Shown here: piece after piece, positions 39,842-54,796 of the stretch
Position numbering within the stretch: the first letter of the stretch is position 1
Layout of the letters: each line of letters begins with the position of its first letter
Notes under the pieces: generated by a model
What the model was told of the DNA's origin: nothing
Databases searched by the model: none
Seen by the model: the letters and a program-made list of their open reading frames with translations, nothing else
Origin: Crossaster papposus
Taxonomy: Eukaryota > Echinodermata > Asteroidea > Velatida > Solasteridae
DNA: 64,000 nucleotides
NCBI GenBank assembly: GCA_037893245.1
Contig: JBAIAA010001628.1
Span: 1-64,000 of the forward strand
Direction of reading: 5' to 3'
Made by a program: the position numbers and the translations under genes

Positions 39842-40554
39842 CTTATGCACACTTCTTTCCCTTTACATATTTCCTATGCACACTTCTTTCCCTTTACATA
39901 TTTTCTATGCACACTTCTTTCCCTTTACATATTTCTTATGCACACTTCTTTCCCTTTACATATTTCTTATGCACACTTCTTTCCCTTTACATATTTCTTA
40001 TGCACACTTCTTTCCCTTTACATATTTCTTATGCACACTTCTTTCCCTTTACATATTTCTTATGCACACTTCTTTCCCTTTACATATTTCTTATGCACAC
40101 TTCTTTCCCTTTACATATTTCTTATGCACACTTCTTTCCCTTTACATATTTCTTATGCACACTTCTTTCCCTATACATATTTCTTATGCACACTTCTTTC
40201 CCTTTACATATTTCTTATGCACACTTCTTTCCCTTTACATATTTCTTACGCACACTTCTTTCCCTTTACATATTTCTTATGCACACTTCTTTCCCTTTAC
40301 ATATTTCTTATGCACACTTCTTTCCCTTTACATATTTCGTATGCACACTTCTTTCCCTTTACATATTTCTTATGCACACTTCTTTCCCTTTACATATTTC
40401 TTATGCACACTTCTTTCCCTTTACATATTTCTTATGCACACTTCTTTCCCTTTACATATTTCTTATGCACACTTCTTTCCCTTTACATATTTCTTATGCA
40501 CACTTCTTTCCCTTTACATATTTCTTATGCACACTTCTTTCCCTTTACATATTT

Positions 40555-40581
40555 CTTATGCACACTTCTTTCCCTATATTT
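40555..40581 (+). repeat. Unique 27-bp monomer
   Basis: The end reads CCCTATATTTC in place of CCCTTTACATATTTC, a four-base loss that keeps the flanking monomers intact. I found no other copy, although a related block lies near 48.4 kb, so the deletion is probably private to this copy. Confidence 0.85.
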
Positions 40582-40890
40582 CTTATGCACACTTCTTTCC
40601 CTTTACATATTTCTTATGCACACTTCTTTCCCTTTACATATTTCTTATGCACACTTCTTTCCCTTTACATATTTCTTATGCACACTTCTTTCCCTTTACA
40701 TATTTCTTATGCACACTTCTTTCCCTTTACATATTTCTTATGCACACTTCTTTCCCTTTACATATTTCTTATGCACACTTCTTTCCCTTTACATATTTCT
40801 TATGCACACTTCTTTCCCTTTACATATTTCTTATGCACACTTCTTTCCCTTTATTATTTCTTATGCACACTTCTTTCCCTTTACATATTT

Positions 40891-43800
40891 AACTCGAGGG
40901 CTTGTCCCGACATCATGTGTTTATTTCTTATGCACACTTCTTTCCCTTTACATATTTCCTATGCACACTTCTTTCCCTTTACATATTTCTTATGCACACT
41001 TCTTTCCCTTTACATATTTCCTATGCACACTTCTTTCCCTTTACATATTTCTTATGCACACTTCTTTCCCTTTACATATTTCTTATGCACACTTCTTTCC
41101 CTTTACATATTTCTTATGCACACTTCTTTCCCTTTACATATTTCTTATGCACACTTCTTTCCCTTTACATATTTCTTATGCACACTTCTTTCCCTATACA
41201 TATTTCTTATGCACACTTCTTTCCCTTTACATATTTCTTATGCACACTTCTTTCCCTTTACATATTTCTTATGCACACTTATTTCCCTTTACATATTTCT
41301 TATGCACACTTATTTCCCTTTACATATTTCTTATGCACACTTCTTTCCCTTTACATATTTCTTATGCACACTTCTTTCCCTTTACATATTTCTTATGCAC
41401 ACTTCTTTCCCTTTACATATTTCTTATGCACACTTCTTTCCCTTTACATATTTCTTATGCACACTTCTTTCCCTTTACATATTTCTTATGCACACTTCTT
41501 TCCCTTTACATATTTCTTATGCACACTTCTTTCCCTTTACATATTTTTTATGCACACTTCTTTCCCTTTACATATTTCTTATGCACACTTCTTTCCCTTT
41601 ACATATTTCTTATGCACACTTCTTTCCCTTTACATATTTCTTATGCACACTTCTTTCCCTTTACATATTTAACTCGAGGGCTTGTTCCCACATCATGTGT
41701 TTATTTCTTATGCACACTTCTTTCCCTTTACATATTTCTTATGCACACTTCTTTCCCTTTGCATATTTCGTATGCACACTTCTTTCCCTTTACATATTTC
41801 TTATGCACACTTCTTTCCCTTTATTATTTCTTATGCACACTTCTTTCCCTTTACATATTTAACTCGAGGGCTTGTCCCGACATCATGTGTTTATTTCTTA
41901 TGCACACTTTTTTCCCTTTACATATTTCCTATGCACACTTCTTTCCCTTTACATATTTCTTATGCACACTTCTTTCCCTTTACATATTTCTTATGCACAC
42001 TTCTTTCCCTTTACATATTTCTTATGCACACTTCTTTCCCTTTACATATTTCTTATGCACACTTCTTTCCCTTTACATATTTATTATGCACACTTCTTTC
42101 CCTTTACATATTTCTTATGCACACTTCTTTCCCTTTACATATTTCTTATGCACACTTCTTTCCCTTTACATATTTCTTATGCACACTTCTTTCCCTTTAC
42201 ATATTTCTTATGCACACTTCTTTCCCTTTACATATTTCTTATGCACACTTCTTTCCCTTTACATATTTCTTATGCACACTTCTTTCCCTTTACATATTTC
42301 TTATGCACACTTCTTTCCCTTTACATATTTCTTATGCACACTTCTTTCCCTTTACATATTTCGTACGCACACTTCTTTCCCTTTACATATTTCTTATGCA
42401 CACTTCTTTCCCTTTACATATTTCTTATGCACACTTCTTTCCCTTTACATATTTCTTATGCACACTTCTTTCCCTTTACATATTTCTTATGCACACTTCT
42501 TTCCCTTTACATATTTCTTATGCACACTTCTTTCCCTTTACATATTTCTTATGCACACTTCTTTCCCTTTACATATTTAACTCGAGGGCTTGTCCCGACA
42601 TCATGTGTTTATTTCTTATGCACACTTCTTTCCCTTTACATATTTCTTATGCACACTTCTTTCCCTTTACATATTTCTTATGCACACTTCTTTCCCTCTA
42701 CATATTTCTTATGCACACTTCTTTCCCTTTACATATTTCTTATGCACACTTCTTTCCCTTTACATATTTCTTATGCACTCTTCTTTCCCTTTATTATTTC
42801 TTATGCACACTTCTTTCCCTTTACATATTTCTTATGCACACTTCTTTCCCTTTACATATTTCTTATGCACACTTCTTTCCCTTTACATATTTCTTATGCA
42901 CACTTATTTCCCTTTACATATTTCTTATGCACACTTCTTTCCCTTTACATATTTCTTATGCACACTTCTTTCCCTTTACATATTTCTTATGCACACTTCT
43001 TTCCCTTTACATATTTCTTATGCACACTTCTTTCCCTTTACATATTTCTTATGCACACTTCTGTCCCTTTACATATTTCTTATGCACACTTCTTTCCCTT
43101 TACATATTTCTTATGCACACTTCTTTCCCTTTACATATTTCTTATGCACACTTCTTTCCCTTTACATATTTCTTATGCACACTTCTTTCCCTTTACATAT
43201 TTCTTATGCACACTTCTTTCCCTTTACATATTTCGTATGCACACTTCTTTCCCTTTACATATTTCTTATGCACACTTCTTTCCCTTTATTATTTCTTATG
43301 CACACTTTTTTCCCTTTACATATTTAACTCGAGGGCTTGTCCCGACATCATGTGTTTATTTCTTATGCACACTTCTTTCCCTTTACATATTTCCTATGCA
43401 CACTTCTTTCCCTTTACATATTTTCTATGCACACTTCTTTCCCTTTACATATTTCTTATGCACACTTCTTTCCCTTTACATATTTCTTATGCACACTTCT
43501 TTCCCTTTACATATTTCTTATGCACACTTCTTTCCCTTTACATATTTCTTATGCACACTTCTTTCCCTTTACATAATTCTTATGCACACTTCTTTCCCTT
43601 TACATATTTCTTATGCACACTTCTTTCCCTTTACATATTTCTTATGCACACTTCTTTCCCTTTACATATTTCTTATGCACACTTCTTTCCCTTTACATAT
43701 TTCTTATGCACACTTCTTTCCCTTTACATATTTCTTATGCACACTTCTTTCCCTTTACATATTTCTTATGCACACTTCTTTCCCTTTACATATTTCTTGT

Positions 43801-44481
43801 GCACACTTCTTTCCCTTTACATATTTCGTGTGCACACTTCTTTCCCTTTACATATTTCTTATGCACACTTCTTTCCCTTTACATATTTCATATGCACACT
43901 TCTTTCCCTTTACATATTTCTTATGCACACTTCTTTCCCTTTACATATTTCTTATGCACACTTCTTTCCCTTTACATATTTCTTATGCACACTTCTTTCC
44001 CTTTACATATTTCTTATGCACACTTCTTTCCCTTTACATATTTCTTATGCACACTTCTTTCCCTTTACATATTTCTTATGCACACTTCTTTCCCTTTACA
44101 TATTTCTTATGCACACTTCTTTCCCTTTACATATTTCTTATGCACACTTCTTTCCCTTTACATATTTCTTATGCACACTTCTTTCCCTTTACATATTTCT
44201 TATGCACACTTCTTTCCCTTTACATATTTCTTATGCACACTTCTTTCCCTTTACATATTTCTTATGCACACTTCTTTCCCTTTACATATTTCTTATGCAC
44301 ACTTCTTTCCCTTTACATATTTCTTATGCACACTTCTTTCCCTTTACATATTTCTTATGCACACTTCTTTCCCTTTACATATTTCTTATGCACACTTCTT
44401 TCCCTTTATTATTTCTTATGCACACTTCTTTCCCTTTACATATTTAACTCGAGGGCTTGTCCCGACATCATGTGTTTATTT
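40891..44481. repeat. 10.3-kb-offset duplication, left copy
   Basis: Inserts B 40891, A 41671, B 41861, B 42579, B 43326 and B 44446 recur as 51175, 51955, 52145, 52894, 53641 and 54761. The offset is 10,284 bp for the first three and 10,315 bp for the rest, so one monomer differs between 41861 and 42579. Shared rare variants are TTTGCATATTTCG (41761 here) and a TTGTGC, CGTGTGC, CATATGC series (from 43796). Confidence 0.93.
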
Positions 44482-46133
44482 CTTATGCACACTTCTTTCC
44501 CTTTACATATTTCTTATGCACACTTCTTTCCCTTTACATATTTCTTATGCACACTTCTTTCCCTTTACATATTTCCTATGCACACTTCTTTCCCTTTACA
44601 TATTTCTTATGCACACTTCTTTCCCTTTACATATTTCTTATGCACACTTCTTTCCCTTTACATATTTCTTATGCACACTTCTTTCCCTTTACATATTTCT
44701 TATGCACACTTCTTTCCCTTTACATATTTCTTATGCACACTTCTTTCCCTATACATATTTCTTATGCACACTTCTTTCCCTTTACATATTTCTTATGCAC
44801 ACTTCTTTCCCTTTACATATTTCTTATGCACACTTCTTTCCCTTTACATATTTCTTATGCACACTTCTTTCCCTTTACATATTTCTTATGCACACTTCTT
44901 TCCCTTTACATATTTCTTATGCACACTTCTTTCCCTTTACATATTTCTTATGCACACTTCTTTCCCTTTACATATTTCTTATGCACACTTCATTCCCTTT
45001 ACATATTTCTTATGCACACTTCTTTCTCTTTACATATTTCTTATGCACACTTCTTTCCCTTTACATATTTCTTATGCACACTTCTTTCCCTTTACATATT
45101 TCTTATGCACACTTATTTCCCTTTACATATTTCTTATGCACACTTCTTTCCCTTTACATATTTCTTATGCACACTTCTTTCCCTTTACATATTTCTTATG
45201 CACACTTCTTTCCCTTTACATATTTCTTATGCACACTTCTTTCCCTTTACATATTTCTTATGCACACTTCTTTCCCTTTACATATTTCTTATGCACACTT
45301 CTTTCCCTTTACATATTTCTTATGAACACTTCTTTCCCTTTACATATTTCTTATGCACACTTTTTTCCCTTTACATATTTCTTATGCACACTTCTTTCCC
45401 TTTACATATTTCTTATGCACACTTCTTTCCCTTTACATATTTCTTATGCACACTTCTTTCCCTTTACATATTTCTTGTGCACACTTCTTTCCCTTTACAT
45501 ATTTCTTATGCACACTTCTTTCCCTTTACATATTTCTTATGCACACTTCTTTCCCTTTACATATTTAACTCGAGGGCTTGTCCCGACATCATGTGTTTAT
45601 TTCTTATGCACACTTCTTTCCCTTTACATATTTCTTATGCACACTTCTTTCCCTTTACATATTTCTTATGCACACTTCTTTCCCTTTACATATTTCTTAT
45701 GCACACTTCTTTCCCTTTACATATTTCGTATGCACACTTCTTTCCCTTTACATATTTCTTATGCACTCTTCTTTCCCTTTATTATTTCTTATGCACACTT
45801 TTTTCGCTTTACATATTTATTATGCACACTTCTTTCCCTTTACATATTTCTTATGCACACTTCTTTCCCTTTACATATTTCTTATGCACACTTCTTTCCC
45901 TTTACATATTTCTTATGCACACTTCTTTCCCTTTACATATTTCTTATGCACACTTCTTTCCCTTTACATATTTCTTGTGCACACTTCTTTCCCTTTACAT
46001 ATTTCTTATGCACACTTCTTTCCCTTTACATATTTCTTATGCACACTTCTTTCCCTTTACATATTTCTTATGCACACTTCTTTCCCTTTACATATTTCGT
46101 ATGCACACTTCTTTCCCTTTACATATTTCTTAT
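44482..46133. repeat. Region with B 45567 and two cassettes
   Basis: It includes GAAC at 45321, B 45567, a TTGTGCACA monomer near 45476 and the GCACTC cassette at 45763, which is repeated 371 bp later at 46134. The 45567-45763 part has the same layout as 38057-38253. A second TTGTGCACA lies near 45973. Confidence 0.87.
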
Positions 46134-47753
46134 GCACTCTTCTTTCCCTTTATTATTTCTTATGCACACTTTTTTCGCTTTACATATTTATTATGCACAC
46201 TTCTTTCCCTTTACATATTTCTTATGCACACTTCTTTCCCTTTACATATTTCTTATGCACACTTATTTCCCTTTACATATTTCTTATGCACACTTCTTTC
46301 CCTTTACATATTTCTTATGCACACTTCTTTCCCTTTACATATTCCTTATGCACACTTCTTTCCCTTTACATATTTCTTATGCACACTTCTTTCCCTTTAC
46401 ATATTTCTTATGCACACTTCTGTCCCTTTACATATTTCTTATGCACACTTCTTTCCCTTTACATATTTCTTATGCACACTTCTTTCCCTTTACATATTTC
46501 TTATGCACACTTCTTTCCCTTTACATATTTCTTATGCACACTTCTTTCCCTTTACATATTTCTTATGCACACTTCTTTCCCTTTACATATTTCTTATGCA
46601 CACTTCTTTCCCTTTACATATTTCTTATGCACACTTCTTTCCCTTTACATATTTCTTATGCACACTTCTTTCCCTTTACATATTTCTTATGCACACTTCT
46701 TTCCCTTTACATATTTCTTATGCACACTTCTTTCCCTTTACATATTTCTTATGCACACTTCTTTCCCTTTACATATTTCTTATGCACACTTCTTTCCCTT
46801 TACATATTTCTTATGCACACTTCTTTCCCTGTACATATTTCTTATGCACACTTCTTTCCCTTTACATATTTCTTATGCGCACTTCTTTCCCTTTACATAT
46901 TTAACTCGAGGGCTTGTTCCCACATCATGTGTTTATTTCTTATGCACACTTCTTTCCCTTTACATATTTCTTATGCACACTTCTTTCCCTTTACATATTT
47001 CTTATGCACACTTCTTTCCCTTTACATATTTCTTATGCACACTTCTTTCCCTTTACATATTTCTTATGCACACTTCTTTCCCTTTACATATTTCTTATGC
47101 ACACTTCTTTCCCTTTACATGTTTCTTATGCACACTTCTTTCCCTTTACATATTTCTTATGCACACTTCTTTCCCTTTACATATTTCTTATGCACACTTC
47201 TTTCCCTTTACATATTTCTTATGCACACTTCTTTCCCTTTACATATTTCTTATGCACACTTCTTTCCCTTTACATATTTCTTATGCACACTTCTTTCCCT
47301 TTACATATTTCTTATGCACACTTCTTTCCCTTTACATATTTCTTATGCACACTTCTTTCCCTTTACATATTTCTTATGCACACTTCTTTCCCTTTACATA
47401 TTTTTTATGCACACTTCTTTCCCTTTACATATTTCTTATGCACACTTCTTTCCCTTTACATATTTCTGATGCACACTTCTTTCCCTTTACATATTTCTTA
47501 TGCACACTTCTTTCCCTTTACATATTTAACTCGAGGGCTTGTTCCCACATCATGTGTTTATTTCTTATGCACACTTCTTTCCCTTTACATATTTCTTATG
47601 CACACTTCTTTCCCTTTACATATTTCGTATGCACACTTCTTTCCCTTTACATATTTCTTATGCACACTTCTTTCCCTTTATTATTTCTTATGCACACTTC
47701 TTTCCCTTTACATATTTAACTCGAGGGCTTGTCCCGACATCATGTGTTTATTT
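46134..47753. repeat. Cassette-A-625-A-190-B block, copy 2
   Basis: Markers and inserts (A 46903, A 47528, B 47718) match copy 1 at an offset of 7,881 bp up to the second A. The interval from that A to B is 190 bp. CCCTGTACA (near 46828) and TATGCGCAC (near 46875) are shared by all three copies. Confidence 0.9.
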
Positions 47754-49214
47754 CTTATGCACACTTCTTTCCCTTTACATATTTCCTATGCACACTTCTT
47801 TCCCTTTACATATTTTCTATGCACACTTCTTTCCCTTTACATATTTCTTATGCACACTTCTTTCCCTTTACATATTTCTTATGCACACTTCTTTCCCTTT
47901 ACATATTTCTTATGCACACTTCTTTCCCTTTACATATTTCTTATGCACACTTCTTTCCCTTTACATATTTCTTATGCACACTTCTTTCCCTTTACATATT
48001 TCTTATGCACACTTCTTTCCCTTTACATATTTCTTATGCACACTTCTTTCCCTTTACATATTTCTTATGCACACTTCTTTCCCTATACATATTTCTTATG
48101 CACACTTCTTTCCCTTTACATATTTCTTATGCACACTTCTTTCCCTTTACATATTTCTTATGCACACTTCTTTCCCTTTACATATTTCTTATGCACACTT
48201 CTTTCCCTTTACATATTTCTTATGCACACTTCTTTCCCTTTACATATTTCGTATGCACACTTCTTTCCCTTTACATATTTCTTATGCACACTTCTTTCCC
48301 TTTACATATTTCTTATGCACACTTCTTTCCCTTTACATATTTCTTATGCACACTTCTTTCCCTTTACATATTTCTTATGCACACTTCTTTCCCTTTACAT
48401 ATTTCTTATGCACACTTCTTTCCCTTTACATATTTCTTATGCACACTTCTTTCCCTTTACATATTTCTTATGCACACTTCTTTCCCTTTACATATTTCTT
48501 ATGCACACTTCTTTCCCTTTACATATTTCTTATGCACACTTCTTTCCCTTTACATATTTCTTATGCACACTTCTTTCCCTTTACATATTTCTTATGCACA
48601 CTTCTTTCCCTTTACATATTTCTTATGCACACTTCTTTCCCTTTACATATTTCTTATGCACACTTCTTTCCCTTTACATATTTCTTATGCACACTTCTTT
48701 CCCTTTACATATTTCTTATGCACACTTCTTTCCCTTTACATATTTCTTATGCACACTTCTTTCCCTTTACATATTTCTTATGCACACTTCTTTCCCTTTA
48801 CATATTTCGTATGCACACTTCTTTCCCTTTACATATTTCTTATGCACTCTTCTTTCCCTTTATTATTTCTTATGCACACTTTTTTCGCTTTACATATTTA
48901 TTATGCACACTTCTTTCCCTTTACATATTTCTTATGCACACTTCTTTCCCTTTACATATTTCTTATGCACACTTCTTTCCCTTTACATATTTCTTATGCA
49001 CACTTCTTTCCCTTTACATATTTCTTATGCACACTTCTTTCCCTTTACATATTTCTTGTGCACACTTCTTTCCCTTTACATATTTCTTATGCACACTTCT
49101 TTCCCTTTACATATTTCTTATGCACACTTCTTTCCCTTTACATATTTCTTATGCACACTTCTTTCCCTTTACATATTTCGTATGCACACTTCTTTCCCTT
49201 TACATATTTCTTAT
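47754..49214. repeat. Monomer stretch without inserts, with one orphan cassette
   Basis: After B 47718 there is no insert until A 49984, a gap of 2,266 bp. It carries CCTATGC, TTTTCTATGC and CCCTATACA markers as after B 39806, and a cassette at 48844 that equals the one at 45763 at an offset of 3,081 bp but has no B insert 196 bp upstream. Confidence 0.88.
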
Positions 49215-50834
49215 GCACTCTTCTTTCCCTTTATTATTTCTTATGCACACTTTTTTCGCTTTACATATTTATTATGCACACTTCTTTCCCTTTACATATT
49301 TCTTATGCACACTTCTTTCCCTTTACATATTTCTTATGCACACTTATTTCCCTTTACATATTTCTTATGCACACTTCTTTCCCTTTACATATTTCTTATG
49401 CACACTTCTTTCCCTTTACATATTCCTTATGCACACTTCTTTCCCTTTACATATTTCTTATGCACACTTCTTTCCCTTTACATATTTCTTATGCACACTT
49501 CTGTCCCTTTACATATTTCTTATGCACACTTCTTTCCCTTTACATATTTCTTATGCACACTTCTTTCCCTTTACATATTTCTTATGCACACTTCTTTCCC
49601 TTTACATATTTCTTATGCACACTTCTTTCCCTTTACATATTTCTTATGCACACTTCTTTCCCTTTACATATTTCTTATGCACACTTCTTTCCCTTTACAT
49701 ATTTCTTATGCACACTTCTTTCCCTTTACATATTTCTTATGCACACTTCTTTCCCTTTACATATTTCTTATGCACACTTCTTTCCCTTTACATATTTCTT
49801 ATGCACACTTCTTTCCCTTTACATATTTCTTATGCACACTTCTTTCCCTTTACATATTTCTTATGCACACTTCTTTCCCTTTACATATTTCTTATGCACA
49901 CTTCTTTCCCTGTACATATTTCTTATGCACACTTCTTTCCCTTTACATATTTCTTATGCGCACTTCTTTCCCTTTACATATTTAACTCGAGGGCTTGTTC
50001 CCACATCATGTGTTTATTTCTTATGCACACTTCTTTCCCTTTACATATTTCTTATGCACACTTCTTTCCCTTTACATATTTCTTATGCACACTTCTTTCC
50101 CTTTACATATTTCTTATGCACACTTCTTTCCCTTTACATATTTCTTATGCACACTTCTTTCCCTTTACATATTTCTTATGCACACTTCTTTCCCTTTACA
50201 TGTTTCTTATGCACACTTCTTTCCCTTTACATATTTCTTATGCACACTTCTTTCCCTTTACATATTTCTTATGCACACTTCTTTCCCTTTACATATTTCT
50301 TATGCACACTTCTTTCCCTTTACATATTTCTTATGCACACTTCTTTCCCTTTACATATTTCTTATGCACACTTCTTTCCCTTTACATATTTCTTATGCAC
50401 ACTTCTTTCCCTTTACATATTTCTTATGCACACTTCTTTCCCTTTACATATTTCTTATGCACACTTCTTTCCCTTTACATATTTTTTATGCACACTTCTT
50501 TCCCTTTACATATTTCTTATGCACACTTCTTTCCCTTTACATATTTCTGATGCACACTTCTTTCCCTTTACATATTTCTTATGCACACTTCTTTCCCTTT
50601 ACATATTTAACTCGAGGGCTTGTTCCCACATCATGTGTTTATTTCTTATGCACACTTCTTTCCCTTTACATATTTCTTATGCACACTTCTTTCCCTTTAC
50701 ATATTTCGTATGCACACTTCTTTCCCTTTACATATTTCTTATGCACACTTCTTTCCCTTTATTATTTCTTATGCACACTTCTTTCCCTTTACATATTTAA
50801 CTCGAGGGCTTGTCCCGACATCATGTGTTTATTT
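49215..50834. repeat. Cassette-A-625-A-190-B block, copy 3
   Basis: Inserts A 49984, A 50609 and B 50799 follow copy 2 at exactly 3,081 bp, and the cassette at 49215 matches that at 46134. CCCTGTACA, TATGCGCAC and CTGATGC markers are all present. Confidence 0.91.
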
Positions 50835-51174
50835 CTTATGCACACTTCTTTCCCTTTACATATTTCTTATGCACACTTCTTTCCCTTTACATATTTCTTA
50901 TGCACACTTCTTTCCCTTTACATATTTCTTATGCACACTTCTTTCCCTTTACATATTTCTTATGCACACTTCTTTCCCTTTACATATTTCTTATGCACAC
51001 TTCTTTCCCTTTACATATTTCTTATGCACACTTCTTTCCCTTTACATATTTCTTATGCACACTTCTTTCCCTTTACATATTTCTTATGCACACTTCATTC
51101 CCTTTACATATTTCTTATGCACACTTCTTTCCCTTTATTATTTCTTATGCACACTTCTTTCCCTTTACATATTT

Positions 51175-54100
51175 AACTCGAGGGCTTGTCCCGACATCAT
51201 GTGTTTATTTCTTATGCACACTTCTTTCCCTTTACATATTTCCTATGCACACTTCTTTCCCTTTACATATTTCTTATGCACACTTCTTTCCCTTTACATA
51301 TTTCCTATGCACACTTCTTTCCCTTTACATATTTCTTATGCACACTTCTTTCCCTTTACATATTTCTTATGCACACTTCTTTCCCTTTACATATTTCTTA
51401 TGCACACTTCTTTCCCTTTACATATTTCTTATGCACACTTCTTTCCCTTTACATATTTCTTATGCACACTTCTTTCCCTATACATATTTCTTATGCACAC
51501 TTCTTTCCCTTTACATATTTCTTATGCACACTTCTTTCCCTTTACATATTTCTTATGCACACTTATTTCCCTTTACATATTTCTTATGCACACTTATTTC
51601 CCTTTACATATTTCTTATGCACACTTCTTTCCCTTTACATATTTCTTATGCACACTTCTTTCCCTTTACATATTTCTTATGCACACTTCTTTCCCTTTAC
51701 ATATTTCTTATGCACACTTCTTTCCCTTTACATATTTCTTATGCACACTTCTTTCCCTTTACATATTTCTTATGCACACTTCTTTCCCTTTACAAATTTC
51801 TTATGCACACTTCTTTCCCTTTACATATTTTTTATGCACACTTCTTTCCCTTTACATATTTCTTATGCACACTTCTTTCCCTTTACATATTTCTTATGCA
51901 CACTTCTTTCCCTTTACATATTTCTTATGCACACTTCTTTCCCTTTACATATTTAACTCGAGGGCTTGTTCCCACATCATGTGTTTATTTCTTATGCACA
52001 CTTCTTTCCCTTTACATATTTCTTATGCACACTTCTTTCCCTTTGCATATTTCGTATGCACACTTCTTTCCCTTTACATATTTCTTATGCACACTTCTTT
52101 CCCTTTATTATTTCTTATGCACACTTCTTTCCCTTTACATATTTAACTCGAGGGCTTGTCCCGACATCATGTGTTTATTTCTTATGCACACTTCTTTCCC
52201 TTTACATATTTCCTATGCACACTTCTTTCCCTTTACATATTTTCTATGCACACTTCTTTCCCTTTACATATTTCTTATGCACACTTCTTTCCCTTTACAT
52301 ATTTCTTATGCACACTTCTTTCCCTTTACATATTTCTTATGCACACTTCTTTCCCTTTACATATTTCTTATGCACACTTCTTTCCCTTTACATATTTATT
52401 ATGCACACTTCTTTCCCTTTACATATTTCTTATGCACACTTCTTTCCCTTTACATATTTCTTATGCACACTTCTTTCCCTTTACATATTTCTTATGCACA
52501 CTTCTTTCCCTTTACATATTTCTTATGCACACTTCTTTCCCTTTACATATTTCTTATGCACACTTCTTTCCCTTTACATATTTCTTATGCACACTTCTTT
52601 CCCTTTACATATTTCTTATGCACACTTCTTTCCCTTTACATATTTCTTATGCACACTTCTTTCCCTTTACATATTTCGTATGCACACTTCTTTCCCTTTA
52701 CATATTTCTTATGCACACTTCTTTCCCTTTACATATTTCTTATGCACACTTCTTTCCCTTTACATATTTCTTATGCACACTTCTTTCCCTTTACATATTT
52801 CTTATGCACACTTCTTTCCCTTTACATATTTCTTATGCACACTTCTTTCCCTTTACATATTTCTTATGCACACTTCTTTCCCTTTACATATTTAACTCGA
52901 GGGCTTGTCCCGACATCATGTGTTTATTTCTTATGCACACTTCTTTCCCTTTACATATTTCTTATGCACACTTCTTTCCCTTTACATATTTCTTATGCAC
53001 ACTTCTTTCCCTTTACATATTTCTTATGCACACTTCTTTCCCTTTACATATTTCTTATGCACACTTCTTTCCCTTTACATATTTCTTATGCACTCTTCTT
53101 TCCCTTTATTATTTCTTATGCACACTTTTTTCGCTTTACATATTTATTATGCACACTTCTTTCCCTTTACATATTTCTTATGCACACTTCTTTCCCTTTA
53201 CATATTTATTATGCACACTTATTTCCCTTTACATATTTCTTATGCACACTTCTTTCCCTTTACATATTTCTTATGCACACTTCTTTCCCTTTACATATTT
53301 CTTATGCACACTTCTTTCCCTTTACATATTTCTTATGCACACTTCTTTCCCTTTACATATTTCTTATGCACACTTCTGTCCCTTTACATATTTCTTATGC
53401 ACACTTCTTTCCCTTTACATATTTCTTATGCACACTTCTTTCCCTTTACATATTTCTTATGCACACTTCTTTCCCTTTACATATTTCTTATGCACACTTC
53501 TTTCCCTTTACATATTTCTTATGCACACTTCTTTCCCTTTACATATTTCGTATGCACACTTCTTTCCCTTTACATATTTCTTATGCACACTTCTTTCCCT
53601 TTATTATTTCTTATGCACACTTCTTTCCCTTTACATATTTAACTCGAGGGCTTGTCCCGACATCATGTGTTTATTTCTTATGCACACTTCTTTCCCTTTA
53701 CATATTTCCTATGCACACTTCTTTCCCTTTACATATTTTCTATGCACACTTCTTTCCCTTTACATATTTCTTATGCACACTTCTTTCCCTTTACATATTT
53801 CTTATGCACACTTCTTTCCCTTTACATATTTCTTATGCACACTTCTTTCCCTTTACATATTTCTTATGCACACTTCTTTCCCTTTACATAATTCTTATGC
53901 ACACTTCTTTCCCTTTACATATTTCTTATGCACACTTCTTTCCCTTTACATATTTCTTATGCACACTTCTTTCCCTTTACATATTTCTTATGCACACTTC
54001 TTTCCCTTTACATATTTCTTATGCACACTTCTTTCCCTTTACATATTTCTTATGCACACTTCTTTCCCTTTACATATTTCTTATGCACACTTCTTTCCCT

Positions 54101-54796
54101 TTACATATTTCTTGTGCACACTTCTTTCCCTTTACATATTTCGTGTGCACACTTCTTTCCCTTTACATATTTCTTATGCACACTTCTTTCCCTTTACATA
54201 TTTCATATGCACACTTCTTTCCCTTTACATATTTCTTATGCACACTTCTTTCCCTTTACATATTTCTTATGCACACTTCTTTCCCTTTACATATTTCTTA
54301 TGCACACTTCTTTCCCTTTACATATTTCTTATGCACACTTCTTTCCCTTTACATATTTCTTATGCACACTTCTTTCCCTTTACATATTTCTTATGCACAC
54401 TTCTTTCCCTTTACATATTTCTTATGCACACTTCTTTCCCTTTACATATTTCTTATGCACACTTCTTTCCCTTTACATATTTCTTATGCACACTTCTTTC
54501 CCTTTACATATTTCTTATGCACACTTCTTTCCCTTTACATATTTCTTATGCACACTTCTTTCCCTTTACATATTTCTTATGCACACTTCTTTCCCTTTAC
54601 ATATTTCTTATGCACACTTCTTTCCCTTTACATATTTCTTATGCACACTTCTTTCCCTTTACATATTTCTTATGCACACTTCTTTCCCTTTACATATTTC
54701 TTATGCACACTTCTTTCCCTTTATTATTTCTTATGCACACTTCTTTCCCTTTACATATTTAACTCGAGGGCTTGTCCCGACATCATGTGTTTATTT
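51175..54796. repeat. 10.3-kb-offset duplication, right copy
   Basis: It matches 40891-44481. TTTGCATATTTCG lies at 52045 and the TTGTGC, CGTGTGC, CATATGC series starts at 54111, at the expected offsets. Differences include ACAAATTTC near 51793, TATTATGC near 52397 and a complete GCACTC/TTCGC cassette at 53090, where the left copy has only part of it. Confidence 0.93.

Noticed and set aside
32873-42580. A 3,235-codon open frame and dozens of other long forward frames with a 31-residue repeat
   Set aside because: All three forward frames are open because of the period and the lack of stops. They overlap each other, start mostly at TTG within the inserts, have no upstream signals and no conserved domain, and encode frame-shifted readings of one satellite.
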